Shown piece by piece: positions 1-7,818 of a DNA stretch of 64,000 nt (position 1 is its first letter; each line of letters starts with the position of its first letter). The DNA comes from Flavobacterium amnicola (GTDB lineage: Bacteria > Bacteroidota > Bacteroidia > Flavobacteriales > Flavobacteriaceae): assembly GCF_004122165.1 (NCBI RefSeq), contig NZ_SBKO01000005.1, positions 62,001-126,000 on the forward strand, written 5' to 3'. The notes under the pieces were generated by a model. That model saw only the letters and a program-made list of their open reading frames with translations. It did no database searches and had not been told where the DNA came from. A program made the position numbers and the translations under genes.

Positions 1-111
1 CACGGCATCTGGTTAGCGTTTGCAGGATACGCTTTAGTAATTGCGATTGCTTTTGCGGTGTTGTTCAAACACAAACACGATCCTAAAGACGTGGAGAGTG
101 TGAGTCATTAA
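1..111 (+). CDS. Nucleoside permease (NupG-like MFS), C-terminal fragment
   Basis: Only the last 36 codons are in the window, read in frame 1 to a TAA at 109-111. They encode one hydrophobic helix (LAFAGYALVIAIAFAVLF) followed by a basic tail ending in VSH. From memory this resembles the C-terminus of E. coli NupG, which also ends in a FAGY helix, an FKYKH segment and TVSH. NupG-family proteins are inner-membrane nucleoside:proton symporters of the major facilitator superfamily. The assignment rests on a short piece, so substrate cannot be judged. Confidence 0.6.
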   Translation, partial: HGIWLAFAGYALVIAIAFAVLFKHKHDPKDVESVSH

Positions 112-132
112 TAAACAAATATAAAAATTATT

Positions 133-170
133 TAACCCTTTTAGAAATCAAATTCTGAAAAGGTTTTTTA
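133..170 (+). terminator. Probable rho-independent terminator of the upstream permease gene
   Basis: AACC-CTTTT-AGAA pairs with TTCTGAAAAGGTT around a short loop, with one bulged base on each side, and is followed by a run of six T. It lies 22 bases after the permease stop codon. Confidence 0.5.
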
Positions 171-251
171 GTAGAATACATTATAATTTTATTTCAATTA
201 CCATTATAATAGCCTTTATTCTTTTCTCTATTTTCTTTTTTCTGTAATCTA

Positions 252-282
252 TTTGGTAATTAAGAAATTATGACTAATTTTG
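252..282 (+). promoter_or_regulatory. Bacteroidetes-type promoter of rpsA
   Basis: TTTG at 252-255 and TAATTTTG at 275-282 are separated by exactly 19 bases. This matches the Bacteroidetes primary sigma factor consensus TTTG-N19-TAnnTTTG with no mismatch. Transcription would begin near 287-290, giving a leader of about 115 nucleotides before the rpsA start codon. Confidence 0.8.
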
Positions 283-284
283 CA

Positions 285-409
285 CACCTTTTGGTGGAGA
301 AGCGTTTCCTTTAGGGTTCAATCATTTATGTAAAACACTTCTGTAATTTTCTATCACTGTCAGAAACGCAAGAAAATACAGAATACAAATTTTTATCAGA
401 CATGTCTGA
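285..409 (+). promoter_or_regulatory. Structured 5' leader of rpsA
   Basis: Three complementary segments are visible in the predicted leader. CACC-TTTT-GGTG lies at 285-296. GCGTTTC at 302-308 pairs with GAAACGC at 363-369. The perfect 14-base palindrome TCAGACATGTCTGA at 396-409 has the start codon ATG (402-404) in its central CATG loop. There is no purine-rich Shine-Dalgarno sequence just before the start. Ribosomal protein S1 represses its own translation through a structured leader in E. coli. A comparable role here is an inference. Confidence 0.45.
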
Positions 410-2174
410 AACATTAAAATCACAAGAACAGTTTTTAGCAGATTTCAACTGGCATAACTATGCCGAAGGTATTGATGCAGTTGATGCAAAAAACTTACAA
501 GAATTTGAAGATTTAGTAGCGAAAACTTTCATCTCTACAGATCAAGAAGAAGTAGTAGAAGGAGTTGTAGTAAGAATTACTGAAAGAGATGCTATCGTTG
601 ATATCAACGCTAAATCGGAAGGTGTTATTTCTTTAAATGAATTCCGTTACAATCCAGGTTTAAAAGTTGGTGATAAAGTAGAGGTTTTAATTGACGTTCG
701 TGAGGACAAAACAGGTCAATTAGTATTATCTCACCGTAAAGCTAGAACTATTAAAGCTTGGGATAGAGTAATTGCTGCAAATGAAACTGGCGAAATCGTT
801 AACGGTTTTGTTAAATGTCGTACTAAAGGTGGTATGATCGTTGATGTATTTGGTATCGAAGCTTTCTTACCAGGTTCTCAAATTGACGTTAAACCAATCC
901 GTGATTACGATCAATATGTAAACAAAATGATGGAATTCAAAGTTGTGAAAATCAACCATGAGTTCAAAAACGTTGTTGTTTCTCACAAAGCGCTTATCGA
1001 AGCGGATATTGAAGTACAGAAAAAAGAAATCATTGGTCAATTAGAAAAAGGACAAGTATTAGAAGGTGTTGTTAAAAACATTACTTCTTATGGTGTGTTC
1101 ATTGACTTAGGTGGTGTAGATGGATTAATCCACATTACTGACCTTTCTTGGTCTAGAATCAATCACCCAAGTGAAGTTCTTGAATTAGATCAAAAATTAA
1201 ACGTTGTAATCCTTGATTTCGATGATGAGAAAACAAGAATCCAATTAGGTTTAAAACAATTAAACGCTCACCCTTGGGATGCATTAGATGCTAAATTAGC
1301 AGTTGGTGACAAAGTAAAAGGTAAAGTGGTTGTTTTAGCTGATTACGGTGCTTTCATCGAAGTTGCTGAAGGAGTAGAAGGTTTAATCCACGTTTCTGAA
1401 ATGTCTTGGTCTACACACTTACGTTCGGCTCAAGATTTCGTGAAAATTGGTGATGTTGTAGAGGCAGTTATCTTAACTCTAGATAGAGAAGAAAGAAAAA
1501 TGTCTTTAGGTATCAAACAAATGACACAAGATCCATGGACAGATATTACATCTAAATACCCAGTAGGTTCTAAACATACAGGTACTGTTAGAAACTTCAC
1601 TAACTTCGGAATTTTCGTAGAATTAGAAGAAGGAATTGACGGTTTAGTATATATTTCTGACTTATCTTGGTCTAAGAAAATCAAACATCCATCTGAATTC
1701 ATCAATGTTGGTGAAAAATTAGAGGTTGTTGTATTAGAATTAGACGTTGAAGCTCGTAAATTATCTTTAGGTCACAAACAAACTACAGCTAACCCATGGG
1801 ACAAACATGAAGATGCTTTCGCTGTTGGAACTATCCATAACGGAGTAATCGCTGAGATTGTTGACAAAGGTGCTACTGTAGATTTCGGAGATGATGTTGT
1901 TGCGTTTATCCCAACGCGTCACTTAGAAAAAGAAGACGGTAAAAAATTGAAAAAAGGCGATGCAGCTGATTTCAAAGTTATCGAGTTCAACAAAGAATTC
2001 AAAAGAGTTGTAGCATCACATACAGCTATTTTCCGTGAGGAAGAAGAAAAACATGTGAAAGCTGCTGTTGAAACTTCTTCATCTAACAACAACGCACCAG
2101 CGTCTACGTTAGGAGATAACAACGACATTCTTGCTGAATTAAAAGCTAAAATGGAAAAAGGAGAGAAAAAATAA
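402..2174 (+). CDS. rpsA: 30S ribosomal protein S1
   Basis: The 590-residue product carries six S1 RNA-binding repeats beginning near residues 52, 135, 220, 305, 393 and 477. Repeats 3-5 are the best conserved and end in DLSW or EMSW. S1 binds mRNA upstream of the start codon on the small ribosomal subunit and helps initiation on structured or leader-poor messages. The C-terminal 50 residues are Ser/Asn/Glu/Lys-rich and lie outside the repeats. The gene is monocistronic, with a consensus promoter at 252-282 and a terminator immediately downstream. Its start codon sits in a perfect palindrome. Confidence 0.97.
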   Translation: MSETLKSQEQFLADFNWHNYAEGIDAVDAKNLQEFEDLVAKTFISTDQEEVVEGVVVRITERDAIVDINAKSEGVISLNEFRYNPGLKVGDKVEVLIDVREDKTGQLVLSHRKARTIKAWDRVIAANETGEIVNGFVKCRTKGGMIVDVFGIEAFLPGSQIDVKPIRDYDQYVNKMMEFKVVKINHEFKNVVVSHKALIEADIEVQKKEIIGQLEKGQVLEGVVKNITSYGVFIDLGGVDGLIHITDLSWSRINHPSEVLELDQKLNVVILDFDDEKTRIQLGLKQLNAHPWDALDAKLAVGDKVKGKVVVLADYGAFIEVAEGVEGLIHVSEMSWSTHLRSAQDFVKIGDVVEAVILTLDREERKMSLGIKQMTQDPWTDITSKYPVGSKHTGTVRNFTNFGIFVELEEGIDGLVYISDLSWSKKIKHPSEFINVGEKLEVVVLELDVEARKLSLGHKQTTANPWDKHEDAFAVGTIHNGVIAEIVDKGATVDFGDDVVAFIPTRHLEKEDGKKLKKGDAADFKVIEFNKEFKRVVASHTAIFREEEEKHVKAAVETSSSNNNAPASTLGDNNDILAELKAKMEKGEKK

Positions 2175-2194
2175 TTCAACCCTTTTTTAAATAT

Positions 2195-2223
2195 AAAGCC
2201 CCACAGTAATGTGGGGCTTTTTT
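2195..2223 (+). terminator. rho-independent terminator of rpsA
   Basis: AAAGCCCCAC pairs perfectly with GTGGGGCTTT around the loop AGTAAT and runs into a T tract, 20 bases after the rpsA stop. Confidence 0.9.
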
Positions 2224-2333
2224 AATTACCTGAAAGTTAGTACTCTATATTTGGAAGTAAAATTTTGTTAAAAAAACACAATAATAGTAAGCAACCCTTA
2301 CCGAGTTTCTTCATCTATTAGAAAACAAACCCC

Positions 2334-4280
2334 ATGAAAAAATACTTATTATTTTTCTTTTTTTACTGCATCGGACTGAATGCACAAATTATTAATTTCC
2401 CGGATGCGAATTTTAAAGCGAAGTTGTTGCAAGCATCAACAAGTAATCAAATTGCTAAAAATGGTAGTGGGATTAGTATTGTAATCGATAGTAACGGTAA
2501 TAATGAAATAGAAAGAAGCGAAGCATTATTGGTTTACCAATTAAACGTTTCTAATGCTGCAATTTCAAATTTAAATGGTTTAGAAGAGTTCTTAAACTTA
2601 AGAATATTAGATGTTCAATTTAATTTATTTTCCACCTTAGATATTTCCACAAATCATTATATAGACGAAATTGACTTTAGTAATAATCCCAATTTAATTT
2701 ATGCTAATTTAAAAAATAGCGTTATTGGTTATGTATTTGGACCTCCTATGCCTGGTGTACCTTTACAATATATATATAGTATACGTTTTTCAAATTGTAA
2801 TAGTCTTCAATATGTATGTATAGAAAATAATGAACCCGCAATTGTTCAATTTAATGATCTGGCTATAATGAATTACGGTTATACCAATTGTCACATTAAT
2901 TCCTATTGTTCCTTCGTTCCAGGAGGTACTTTTTACAGCATTCAAGGGAATAATAAATTTGATTCTAACAATAATGGATGTGATGTTTCAGATATAGTTT
3001 ATCCTAATTTAGAGTTTAATATTACTGATGGATCAAATGTTGGAAGTTTAATTTCTAATTTTACAGGAAATTTTAATATTCCAGTTCAATCTGGAACATA
3101 CACGATAACTCCAGTTTTTGAAAATCCAAATTATTTTACGGTTGCTCCACCAAATCTTGTTGTAAATTTTCCAACACAATCGAGTCCATTTGCGCAAAAT
3201 TTTTGTGTTACACCAAATGGAGTTCACTCCGATGTTGAAATAAGCATTTTACCAATTGATAATGCTAGACCTGGTTTTGATGCCAGTTATAAAATTGCGT
3301 TCAAAAACAAAGGAAATCAAGTGGAAAACGGTAGTGTTAATCTAACTTTTGAGGATGCTAAAATGGATTTTGTTTCTTCCAATCCAGTTTTCAATAGTCA
3401 AGCTACAAATCATCTAACTTGGAATTACAGCAATTTACAACCTTTTGAAACCAGAATGATTGATTTGATTTTCAATATTAATTCACCAACTGAATCTCCA
3501 GCGGTAAATGGTGGGGATGTTTTAAATTATACATCATCTATTACTTCAGTTGCAACTGATGATTTGCCAAGTGACAATACGTTTACCTTAAATCAAACTG
3601 TTGTCAATTCTTATGATCCAAATGACAAAACCTGTTTAGAAGGTGCCACTATTCCACCAAGTAAGGTAGGGGATTATGTGCATTATATGATTCGTTTTGA
3701 AAACAATGGAACCGCCAATGCACAAAATATTGTAGTGAAGGACATGATCGATTTGACCAAATTTGATAGTAATTCTTTGGTGCCAATAAAAGGAAGTCAT
3801 TCGTTTGTAACCAACATTACTGCAGGTAACAAAGTAGAGTTCATTTTTGAAAACATCAATCTGCCTTTTGATGATGCCAATAACAATGGTTATGTGGCCT
3901 TCAAAATCAAAACAAAACCTACTTTGGTTTTAGGAAATACTTTTAGTAATACGGCTAGTATTTATTTCGATTATAATTTCCCAATTGTTACCAATACCGC
4001 TACGACTACCATTGCTGCATTAAGCCGACAAGATTTTGAATTTTCAAATTACTTTAGTGTGTATCCAAATCCAGTTAGTAATGTTTTAAATATTACTGCT
4101 AAAGAAACTATAGAAATTAATTCCATCAATATTTACAATACATTAGGTCAATTGGTTTTGGTTATTCCAAATGCAGAGAATATAAAAGTGGTTGATGTTT
4201 CTAGTTTGACTTCAGGGAACTATTTCATCAAAATAAATTCGGATCAAGGAACCTCAAATACGAAGTTTATAAAACAGTAA
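2334..4280 (+). CDS. Large secreted protein with T9SS sorting domain
   Basis: The 648-residue protein starts with a Sec signal peptide (residues 1-18, ending LNAQ). Residues 60-130 contain LRR-like spacing (NLNGLEEFLNLRILDV). A Cys-poor beta-rich region follows, with an Asn/Asp-rich segment near 205-215. A domain starting SYDPNDK near residue 426 is of the DUF11/DUF7619 type found in Bacteroidetes surface proteins. The last 75 residues form a type A T9SS C-terminal sorting domain with the YPNP motif and SGNYFIKI strand. It should be exported by the type IX system and cleaved at or released from the surface. Its function is unknown, and adhesion is only a guess. It stands alone, with a terminator after it. 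Confidence 0.8.
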   Translation: MKKYLLFFFFYCIGLNAQIINFPDANFKAKLLQASTSNQIAKNGSGISIVIDSNGNNEIERSEALLVYQLNVSNAAISNLNGLEEFLNLRILDVQFNLFSTLDISTNHYIDEIDFSNNPNLIYANLKNSVIGYVFGPPMPGVPLQYIYSIRFSNCNSLQYVCIENNEPAIVQFNDLAIMNYGYTNCHINSYCSFVPGGTFYSIQGNNKFDSNNNGCDVSDIVYPNLEFNITDGSNVGSLISNFTGNFNIPVQSGTYTITPVFENPNYFTVAPPNLVVNFPTQSSPFAQNFCVTPNGVHSDVEISILPIDNARPGFDASYKIAFKNKGNQVENGSVNLTFEDAKMDFVSSNPVFNSQATNHLTWNYSNLQPFETRMIDLIFNINSPTESPAVNGGDVLNYTSSITSVATDDLPSDNTFTLNQTVVNSYDPNDKTCLEGATIPPSKVGDYVHYMIRFENNGTANAQNIVVKDMIDLTKFDSNSLVPIKGSHSFVTNITAGNKVEFIFENINLPFDDANNNGYVAFKIKTKPTLVLGNTFSNTASIYFDYNFPIVTNTATTTIAALSRQDFEFSNYFSVYPNPVSNVLNITAKETIEINSINIYNTLGQLVLVIPNAENIKVVDVSSLTSGNYFIKINSDQGTSNTKFIKQ

Positions 4281-4302
4281 TCATACATTACAATTTATAT
4301 TT

Positions 4303-4348
4303 ACCACGAATACACGAATGAATTTTATTTGTGTACTCGTGGTTTTTA
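4303..4348 (+). terminator. Terminator-like imperfect hairpin after the T9SS gene
   Basis: ACCACGAATACACGAAT pairs with ATTTGTGTACTCGTGGT, with one A-C mismatch and one G-T pair, and is followed by five T. The long stem serves as a terminator. It also resembles CACGAAT-containing palindromes that I recall as recurrent in flavobacterial intergenic DNA. Confidence 0.65.
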
Positions 4349-4437
4349 ATTATTGGTTAAATTGAGAATTCAATACCTAATTTATAAGCACTTTAATTTC
4401 TTAAATAACTTATATGCTTATATTGAAATAAAAATTA

Positions 4438-4445
4438 TAAATTTG
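4438..4445 (+). promoter_or_regulatory. Possible -7 element for pyrR-pyrB
   Basis: TAAATTTG fits TAnnTTTG and lies 23 bases before the pyrR ATG. No good TTTG is found 19-21 bases upstream. The leader would be under 20 bases and leaves no room for a PyrR-type attenuator. Confidence 0.35.
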
Positions 4446-4468
4446 TTACCCAAACACAACTAACTACA

Positions 4469-5005
4469 ATGAGTCAAAAAACTTTGCTCACAGCTACTGA
4501 AGTCAATATCATACTTCATCGTTTGGCTTGTCAACTCATAGAAAATCACCTCGATTTTAAAAACACGGTTCTGATTGGTATTCAGCCAAGAGGCGCGCAA
4601 TTGGCTACTCGTTTAAAGCAAATTTTAGCAGAAGAATACAAGGTTACTGATGTTTCCTTAGGTTTTCTTGACATAACTTTCTTTCGAGATGATTTCCGTC
4701 GTGGAGAAACCTTAGAGGCCAACAAAACCCAAATCGATTTCTTGGTGGAAAACAAAAAAGTCATTTTTATTGATGATGTCTTGTATACCGGAAGAAGTAT
4801 CAATGCGGCGCTTTCAGCGATTCAATCTTTTGGACGACCAAGCGAAGTCGAACTGTTAGTGCTAATCGACCGACGTTTTAGCCGCCATTTGCCCATTCAA
4901 CCCGATTATAGAGGAAGACAAGTGGACGCCATTAATAACGAAAAAGTTGTAGTGAAATGGAAGGAAACTTCCGGAGAAGACTCAGTAGAATTAATTACAA
5001 AGTAA
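4469..5005 (+). CDS. pyrR: PyrR: pyrimidine regulator / uracil phosphoribosyltransferase
   Basis: The 178-residue protein is of typical PyrR length. The PRPP-binding loop VIFIDDVLYTGRS lies near residues 97-109, and the type I phosphoribosyltransferase fold is recognisable from IGIQPRGAQLA onward. PyrR proteins convert uracil plus PRPP to UMP, and in Firmicutes they also bind pyr mRNA to control attenuation. The stop codon is one base from the pyrB start, so the two are almost certainly co-transcribed and translationally coupled. I see no attenuator upstream, so RNA-binding regulation of this operon is unproven. Confidence 0.92.
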   Translation: MSQKTLLTATEVNIILHRLACQLIENHLDFKNTVLIGIQPRGAQLATRLKQILAEEYKVTDVSLGFLDITFFRDDFRRGETLEANKTQIDFLVENKKVIFIDDVLYTGRSINAALSAIQSFGRPSEVELLVLIDRRFSRHLPIQPDYRGRQVDAINNEKVVVKWKETSGEDSVELITK

Positions 5006-5006
5006 G

Positions 5007-5936
5007 ATGAAGGAATTAAGTGTAAATCATTTATTAGGAATCAAATACATCACAGAAGAAGATATTCAACTTATTTTTGAAACCGCCGACCATTTTAAAG
5101 AAGTGATTAATCGTCCCATCAAAAAAGTACCTTCGCTTCGAGATATTACCATTGCCAATATATTTTTTGAAAACAGTACGAGAACGAAACTTTCTTTCGA
5201 ATTGGCTCAAAAAAGACTTTCCGCCGATGTGGTAAATTTTGCCGCCTCGAGTTCATCGGTTACCAAAGGAGAAACATTAATTGATACGGTAAACAATATC
5301 CTTTCGATGAAAGTGGATATGGTGGTGATGAGACATTCTTCGCCAGGAGCCGCTGTCTTTTTGTCTAAAAATGTAAATGCGAGTATTGTCAATGCTGGAG
5401 ATGGAGCTCATGAGCACCCGACACAAGCTTTGCTAGATGCTTATACCATTCGCGAAAAGTTAGGGGATGTAGCAGGGAAGAAAGTGGTGATTGTGGGAGA
5501 TATTTTGCACTCACGTGTGGCTTTATCTAACATCTATGCGCTACAAAAATTAGGAGCACAAGTCAAAGTGTGCGGACCAAATACGTTGCTTCCAAAATAC
5601 ATTAACGAACTTGGAGTGACAGTTGAGCCAAATTTACGTAAAGCACTGGAATGGTGTGATGTGGCTAACATGCTTCGCGTACAAAACGAACGCTTAGATA
5701 TGAGCTATTTTCCAACTACTCGAGAGTATGCTATGCAATATGGAGTGGACAAGCAATTACTTGATTCTTTGAACAAAGAAATCGTAATCATGCACCCTGG
5801 ACCTATAAATCGTGGAGTTGAAATTACTTCAGATGTAGCCGATTCTAAGCAATCAGTTATTTTAGAACAAGTTGAAAATGGGGTAGCAGTGCGAATGGCA
5901 GTAATTTATTTATTGGCTTCGAAAATCAAGCAATAA
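5007..5936 (+). CDS. pyrB: Aspartate carbamoyltransferase, catalytic chain
   Basis: The 309-residue protein joins carbamoyl phosphate to aspartate in the second step of UMP synthesis. Diagnostic motifs are the carbamoyl-phosphate site FENSTRTKLSFE near residue 50, the HPTQALLD segment near 132, and HPGPINRG near 262. It follows pyrR by one base. No pyrI regulatory-chain gene follows, so the enzyme is probably not of the E. coli allosteric c6r6 type, though pyrI could lie elsewhere. Confidence 0.96.
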   Translation: MKELSVNHLLGIKYITEEDIQLIFETADHFKEVINRPIKKVPSLRDITIANIFFENSTRTKLSFELAQKRLSADVVNFAASSSSVTKGETLIDTVNNILSMKVDMVVMRHSSPGAAVFLSKNVNASIVNAGDGAHEHPTQALLDAYTIREKLGDVAGKKVVIVGDILHSRVALSNIYALQKLGAQVKVCGPNTLLPKYINELGVTVEPNLRKALEWCDVANMLRVQNERLDMSYFPTTREYAMQYGVDKQLLDSLNKEIVIMHPGPINRGVEITSDVADSKQSVILEQVENGVAVRMAVIYLLASKIKQ

Positions 5937-5963
5937 ACACTATTTTTGTATAAAGCGAATACA

Positions 5964-6296
5964 ATGAAAGTAGATCATAAAGGACATACAACAATTATAA
6001 AAGATACAGAAGGTAACACGGAAGCTTTTTTAAAGAAGCTAACGGATCAATACAATTCTTTTAAGGAAACGAATCTTATCCTGGATATCACACATGATAA
6101 ATCAGTAGATATGGATGGGATTAAACTTTTTAAAGAGTTGTCTAAAGTCCATAAAAAAGCAAAAAAATCATTTGTAATTGTGGCAGATGAAATTGATTTT
6201 AATAAAGTTCCTTCTTCTTTGTTAGTGGTTCCAACGTTATTGGAAGCACATGACATAATCGAAATGGAAGAAATTGAAAGAGATTTAGGATTTTAA
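5964..6296 (+). CDS. STAS-like small protein
   Basis: The reading frame is open from a TTG at 5946, but I prefer the ATG at 5964, which gives 110 residues beginning MKVDHKGHTT. The alternating pattern (NLILDITHD, then SFVIVADEIDF) suggests a STAS/anti-sigma-factor-antagonist fold. Homologues in flavobacteria are, as I recall, sometimes labelled ribonuclease Z because they neighbour rnz. This sequence has no metallo-hydrolase motif, so that label would be wrong. The usual phosphorylatable Ser of SpoIIAA-type proteins is not obvious, and no anti-sigma kinase lies nearby. A TATTTTTG at 5941-5948 could be its own -7 box. Confidence 0.6.
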   Translation: MKVDHKGHTTIIKDTEGNTEAFLKKLTDQYNSFKETNLILDITHDKSVDMDGIKLFKELSKVHKKAKKSFVIVADEIDFNKVPSSLLVVPTLLEAHDIIEMEEIERDLGF

Positions 6297-6312
6297 TATA
6301 ATCTTATTGTAT

Positions 6313-6344
6313 AAAAAAAACCACGCTTTTCGCGTGGTTTTTTG
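6313..6344. terminator. Bidirectional terminator between convergent genes
   Basis: CCACGC pairs with GCGTGG around TTTTC. An A tract flanks it on one side and a T tract on the other, so it can stop transcription from both the STAS-like gene and the minus-strand acidic-protein gene. Confidence 0.85.
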
Positions 6345-6345
6345 T

Positions 6346-6744
6346 TTATTCGTCTTCATCGTCAACGTCAGAGTCGGCTACATCATCATCGTCTTCGTCA
6401 TCGTCGTCATCAGCATCATCAGCGTCACCTTTTTCTAATTTTTCTTCATCGGCAGCAGTATCATCATCAATTTCGAGCTCTTTTAAAGCATCCAATGAAT
6501 CTTCTGCACCGTTTTCTAATTCATCATCTTCATCATAATTTTCAATACGATCTGCTAATTTAGTACTGACTTTTACTAAATAGATGGTGTCTTCGGTTTT
6601 TACTTCTACGGCTTCAATCGTTTCATTTTTTGCATTTTTAAAACGAACAATATCGGAATCGTCATAACCGTCAGGAAATTTATCTACTAATAGGTTTAAT
6701 ATTTCGCCTGTTAATTTAGAATAGTCTACGATAACTCTTTTCAT
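6346..6744 (-). CDS. Small protein with long acidic C-terminal tail
   Basis: The 132-residue protein has an ordered N-terminal part of about 65 residues (MKRVIVDYSKLTGEILNLL, then a beta-rich segment with YLVKVSTKLADRI). The following 65 residues are dominated by Asp and Glu. The tail is encoded by near-repetitive GAT/GAC/GAA triplets. Homologues in flavobacteria are, as I recall, occasionally labelled DNA primase, which nothing here supports. An acidic tail of this kind can mimic nucleic acid or bind basic proteins such as histone-like or ribosomal proteins. That role is inference. It is 17 bases downstream of the deoxyhypusine-synthase-like gene and may share its transcript. Confidence 0.65.
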   Translation of the reverse strand: MKRVIVDYSKLTGEILNLLVDKFPDGYDDSDIVRFKNAKNETIEAVEVKTEDTIYLVKVSTKLADRIENYDEDDELENGAEDSLDALKELEIDDDTAADEEKLEKGDADDADDDDDEDDDDVADSDVDDEDE

Positions 6745-6761
6745 ATGGGGAATTCTTGTTT

Positions 6762-7736
6762 TTATTGACCTAAAACGTACGCAAATATAAGTGGCGCAAC
6801 AATTGTTGCATCCGATTCAACAATAAACTTAGGAGTTGTAATGTCTAATTTACCCCAAGTGATTTTTTCGTTTGGAACGGCACCAGAATACGATCCGTAA
6901 CTAGTCGTTGAATCTGAAATTTGACAGAAATAACTCCAAAACGGAATATCATGCATTTCCATATCTTGGTAAAGCATTGGCACCACACAAATTGGGAAAT
7001 CTCCAGCGATACCTCCTCCAATTTGGAAGAAACCTACTCCTTTTCCAGCACAATTTTTCGGATACCAATCGGCCAACCACATCATATACTCAATACCACT
7101 TTTCATAGTAGTGGCTTTAAAATCTCCTTTAATGCAGTACGATGAGAAAATATTCCCCATAGTACTGTCTTCCCATCCTGGAACCACAATAGGTAAGTTC
7201 TTTTCGGCTGCAGCTACCATCCATGAATCTTTCGGATCAATTTCGTAATACTGTTGTAATACACCAGAATTAATCATTTGGTACATGAATTCATGTGGAA
7301 AATAACGTTCTCCTTTTGAGTCAGCATTATTCCAAATGTCAAATAAATGTTGTTGTAAACGGCGGAAAGCTTCTTCTTCTGGGATACAAGTATCCGTTAC
7401 TCGATTGTAATGGTTTTCTAACAAATCCCATTCTTCTTGTGGTGATAAATCTCTATAATTTGGCACTCTCTTGTAAGAATTATGAGCCACCAAGTTCATG
7501 ATATCTTCTTCCAAGTTTGCTCCCGTACAAGAAATGATATGTACTTTGTCTTGACGTATCATTTCAGCTAATGATTTTCCTAATTCGGCAGTACTCATTG
7601 CACCGGCTAGGGTAATCATCATTTTACCGTTGTCTAATAAATGTTCTTCATAACCCTTTGCAGCGTCTACAAGAGCGGCCGCATTGAAATGCAAGTAATG
7701 TTTTTCAATAAACTGACTGATAGGTCCTTTACTCAT
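6762..7736 (-). CDS. Deoxyhypusine-synthase-family protein, catalytic Lys absent
   Basis: The 324-residue protein shows the family NAD-binding pattern: MITLAGAMSTAELG near residue 37, ISCTGANLEED, and C-terminal SGAVPNEKITWGKL. Authentic deoxyhypusine synthases transfer a butylamine group from spermidine to eIF5A through a Lys in GGG-x-x-K-H-H. Here the equivalent stretch reads IGGGIAGDFP, so that Lys is replaced by Gly. Bacteria also lack eIF5A. It lies 82 bases downstream of arginine decarboxylase on the same strand, which ties it to polyamine metabolism. The reaction is unknown, and deoxyhypusine synthase should not be taken as its activity. Confidence 0.85.
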   Translation of the reverse strand: MSKGPISQFIEKHYLHFNAAALVDAAKGYEEHLLDNGKMMITLAGAMSTAELGKSLAEMIRQDKVHIISCTGANLEEDIMNLVAHNSYKRVPNYRDLSPQEEWDLLENHYNRVTDTCIPEEEAFRRLQQHLFDIWNNADSKGERYFPHEFMYQMINSGVLQQYYEIDPKDSWMVAAAEKNLPIVVPGWEDSTMGNIFSSYCIKGDFKATTMKSGIEYMMWLADWYPKNCAGKGVGFFQIGGGIAGDFPICVVPMLYQDMEMHDIPFWSYFCQISDSTTSYGSYSGAVPNEKITWGKLDITTPKFIVESDATIVAPLIFAYVLGQ

Positions 7737-7818
7737 TTTCTGTTTGTGTTTTTCGTTTGTTAACGAGTTTTTAATTTTAATTATTGTTACCTAAAGTTAA
7801 TAATTTTTTGGACGCAAA

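Noticed and set aside
4303..4348. CRISPR-like repeat
   Set aside because: It is a single hairpin, with no regularly spaced copies anywhere in the window.
4438..4468. PyrR-responsive attenuator ahead of pyrR
   Set aside because: The space between the likely -7 box and the start is too short for an antiterminator-terminator pair, and no hairpin with a T tract was found.
5964..6296. Ribonuclease Z as the product of the small gene after pyrB
   Set aside because: It has no HxHxDH metal motif and only about 110 residues. The real rnz is at 11831-12736.
6342..6563. Plus-strand ORF rich in His and Arg
   Set aside because: It is the antisense of the acidic tail of the minus-strand gene. The composition is a reflection of the GAT/GAC triplets.
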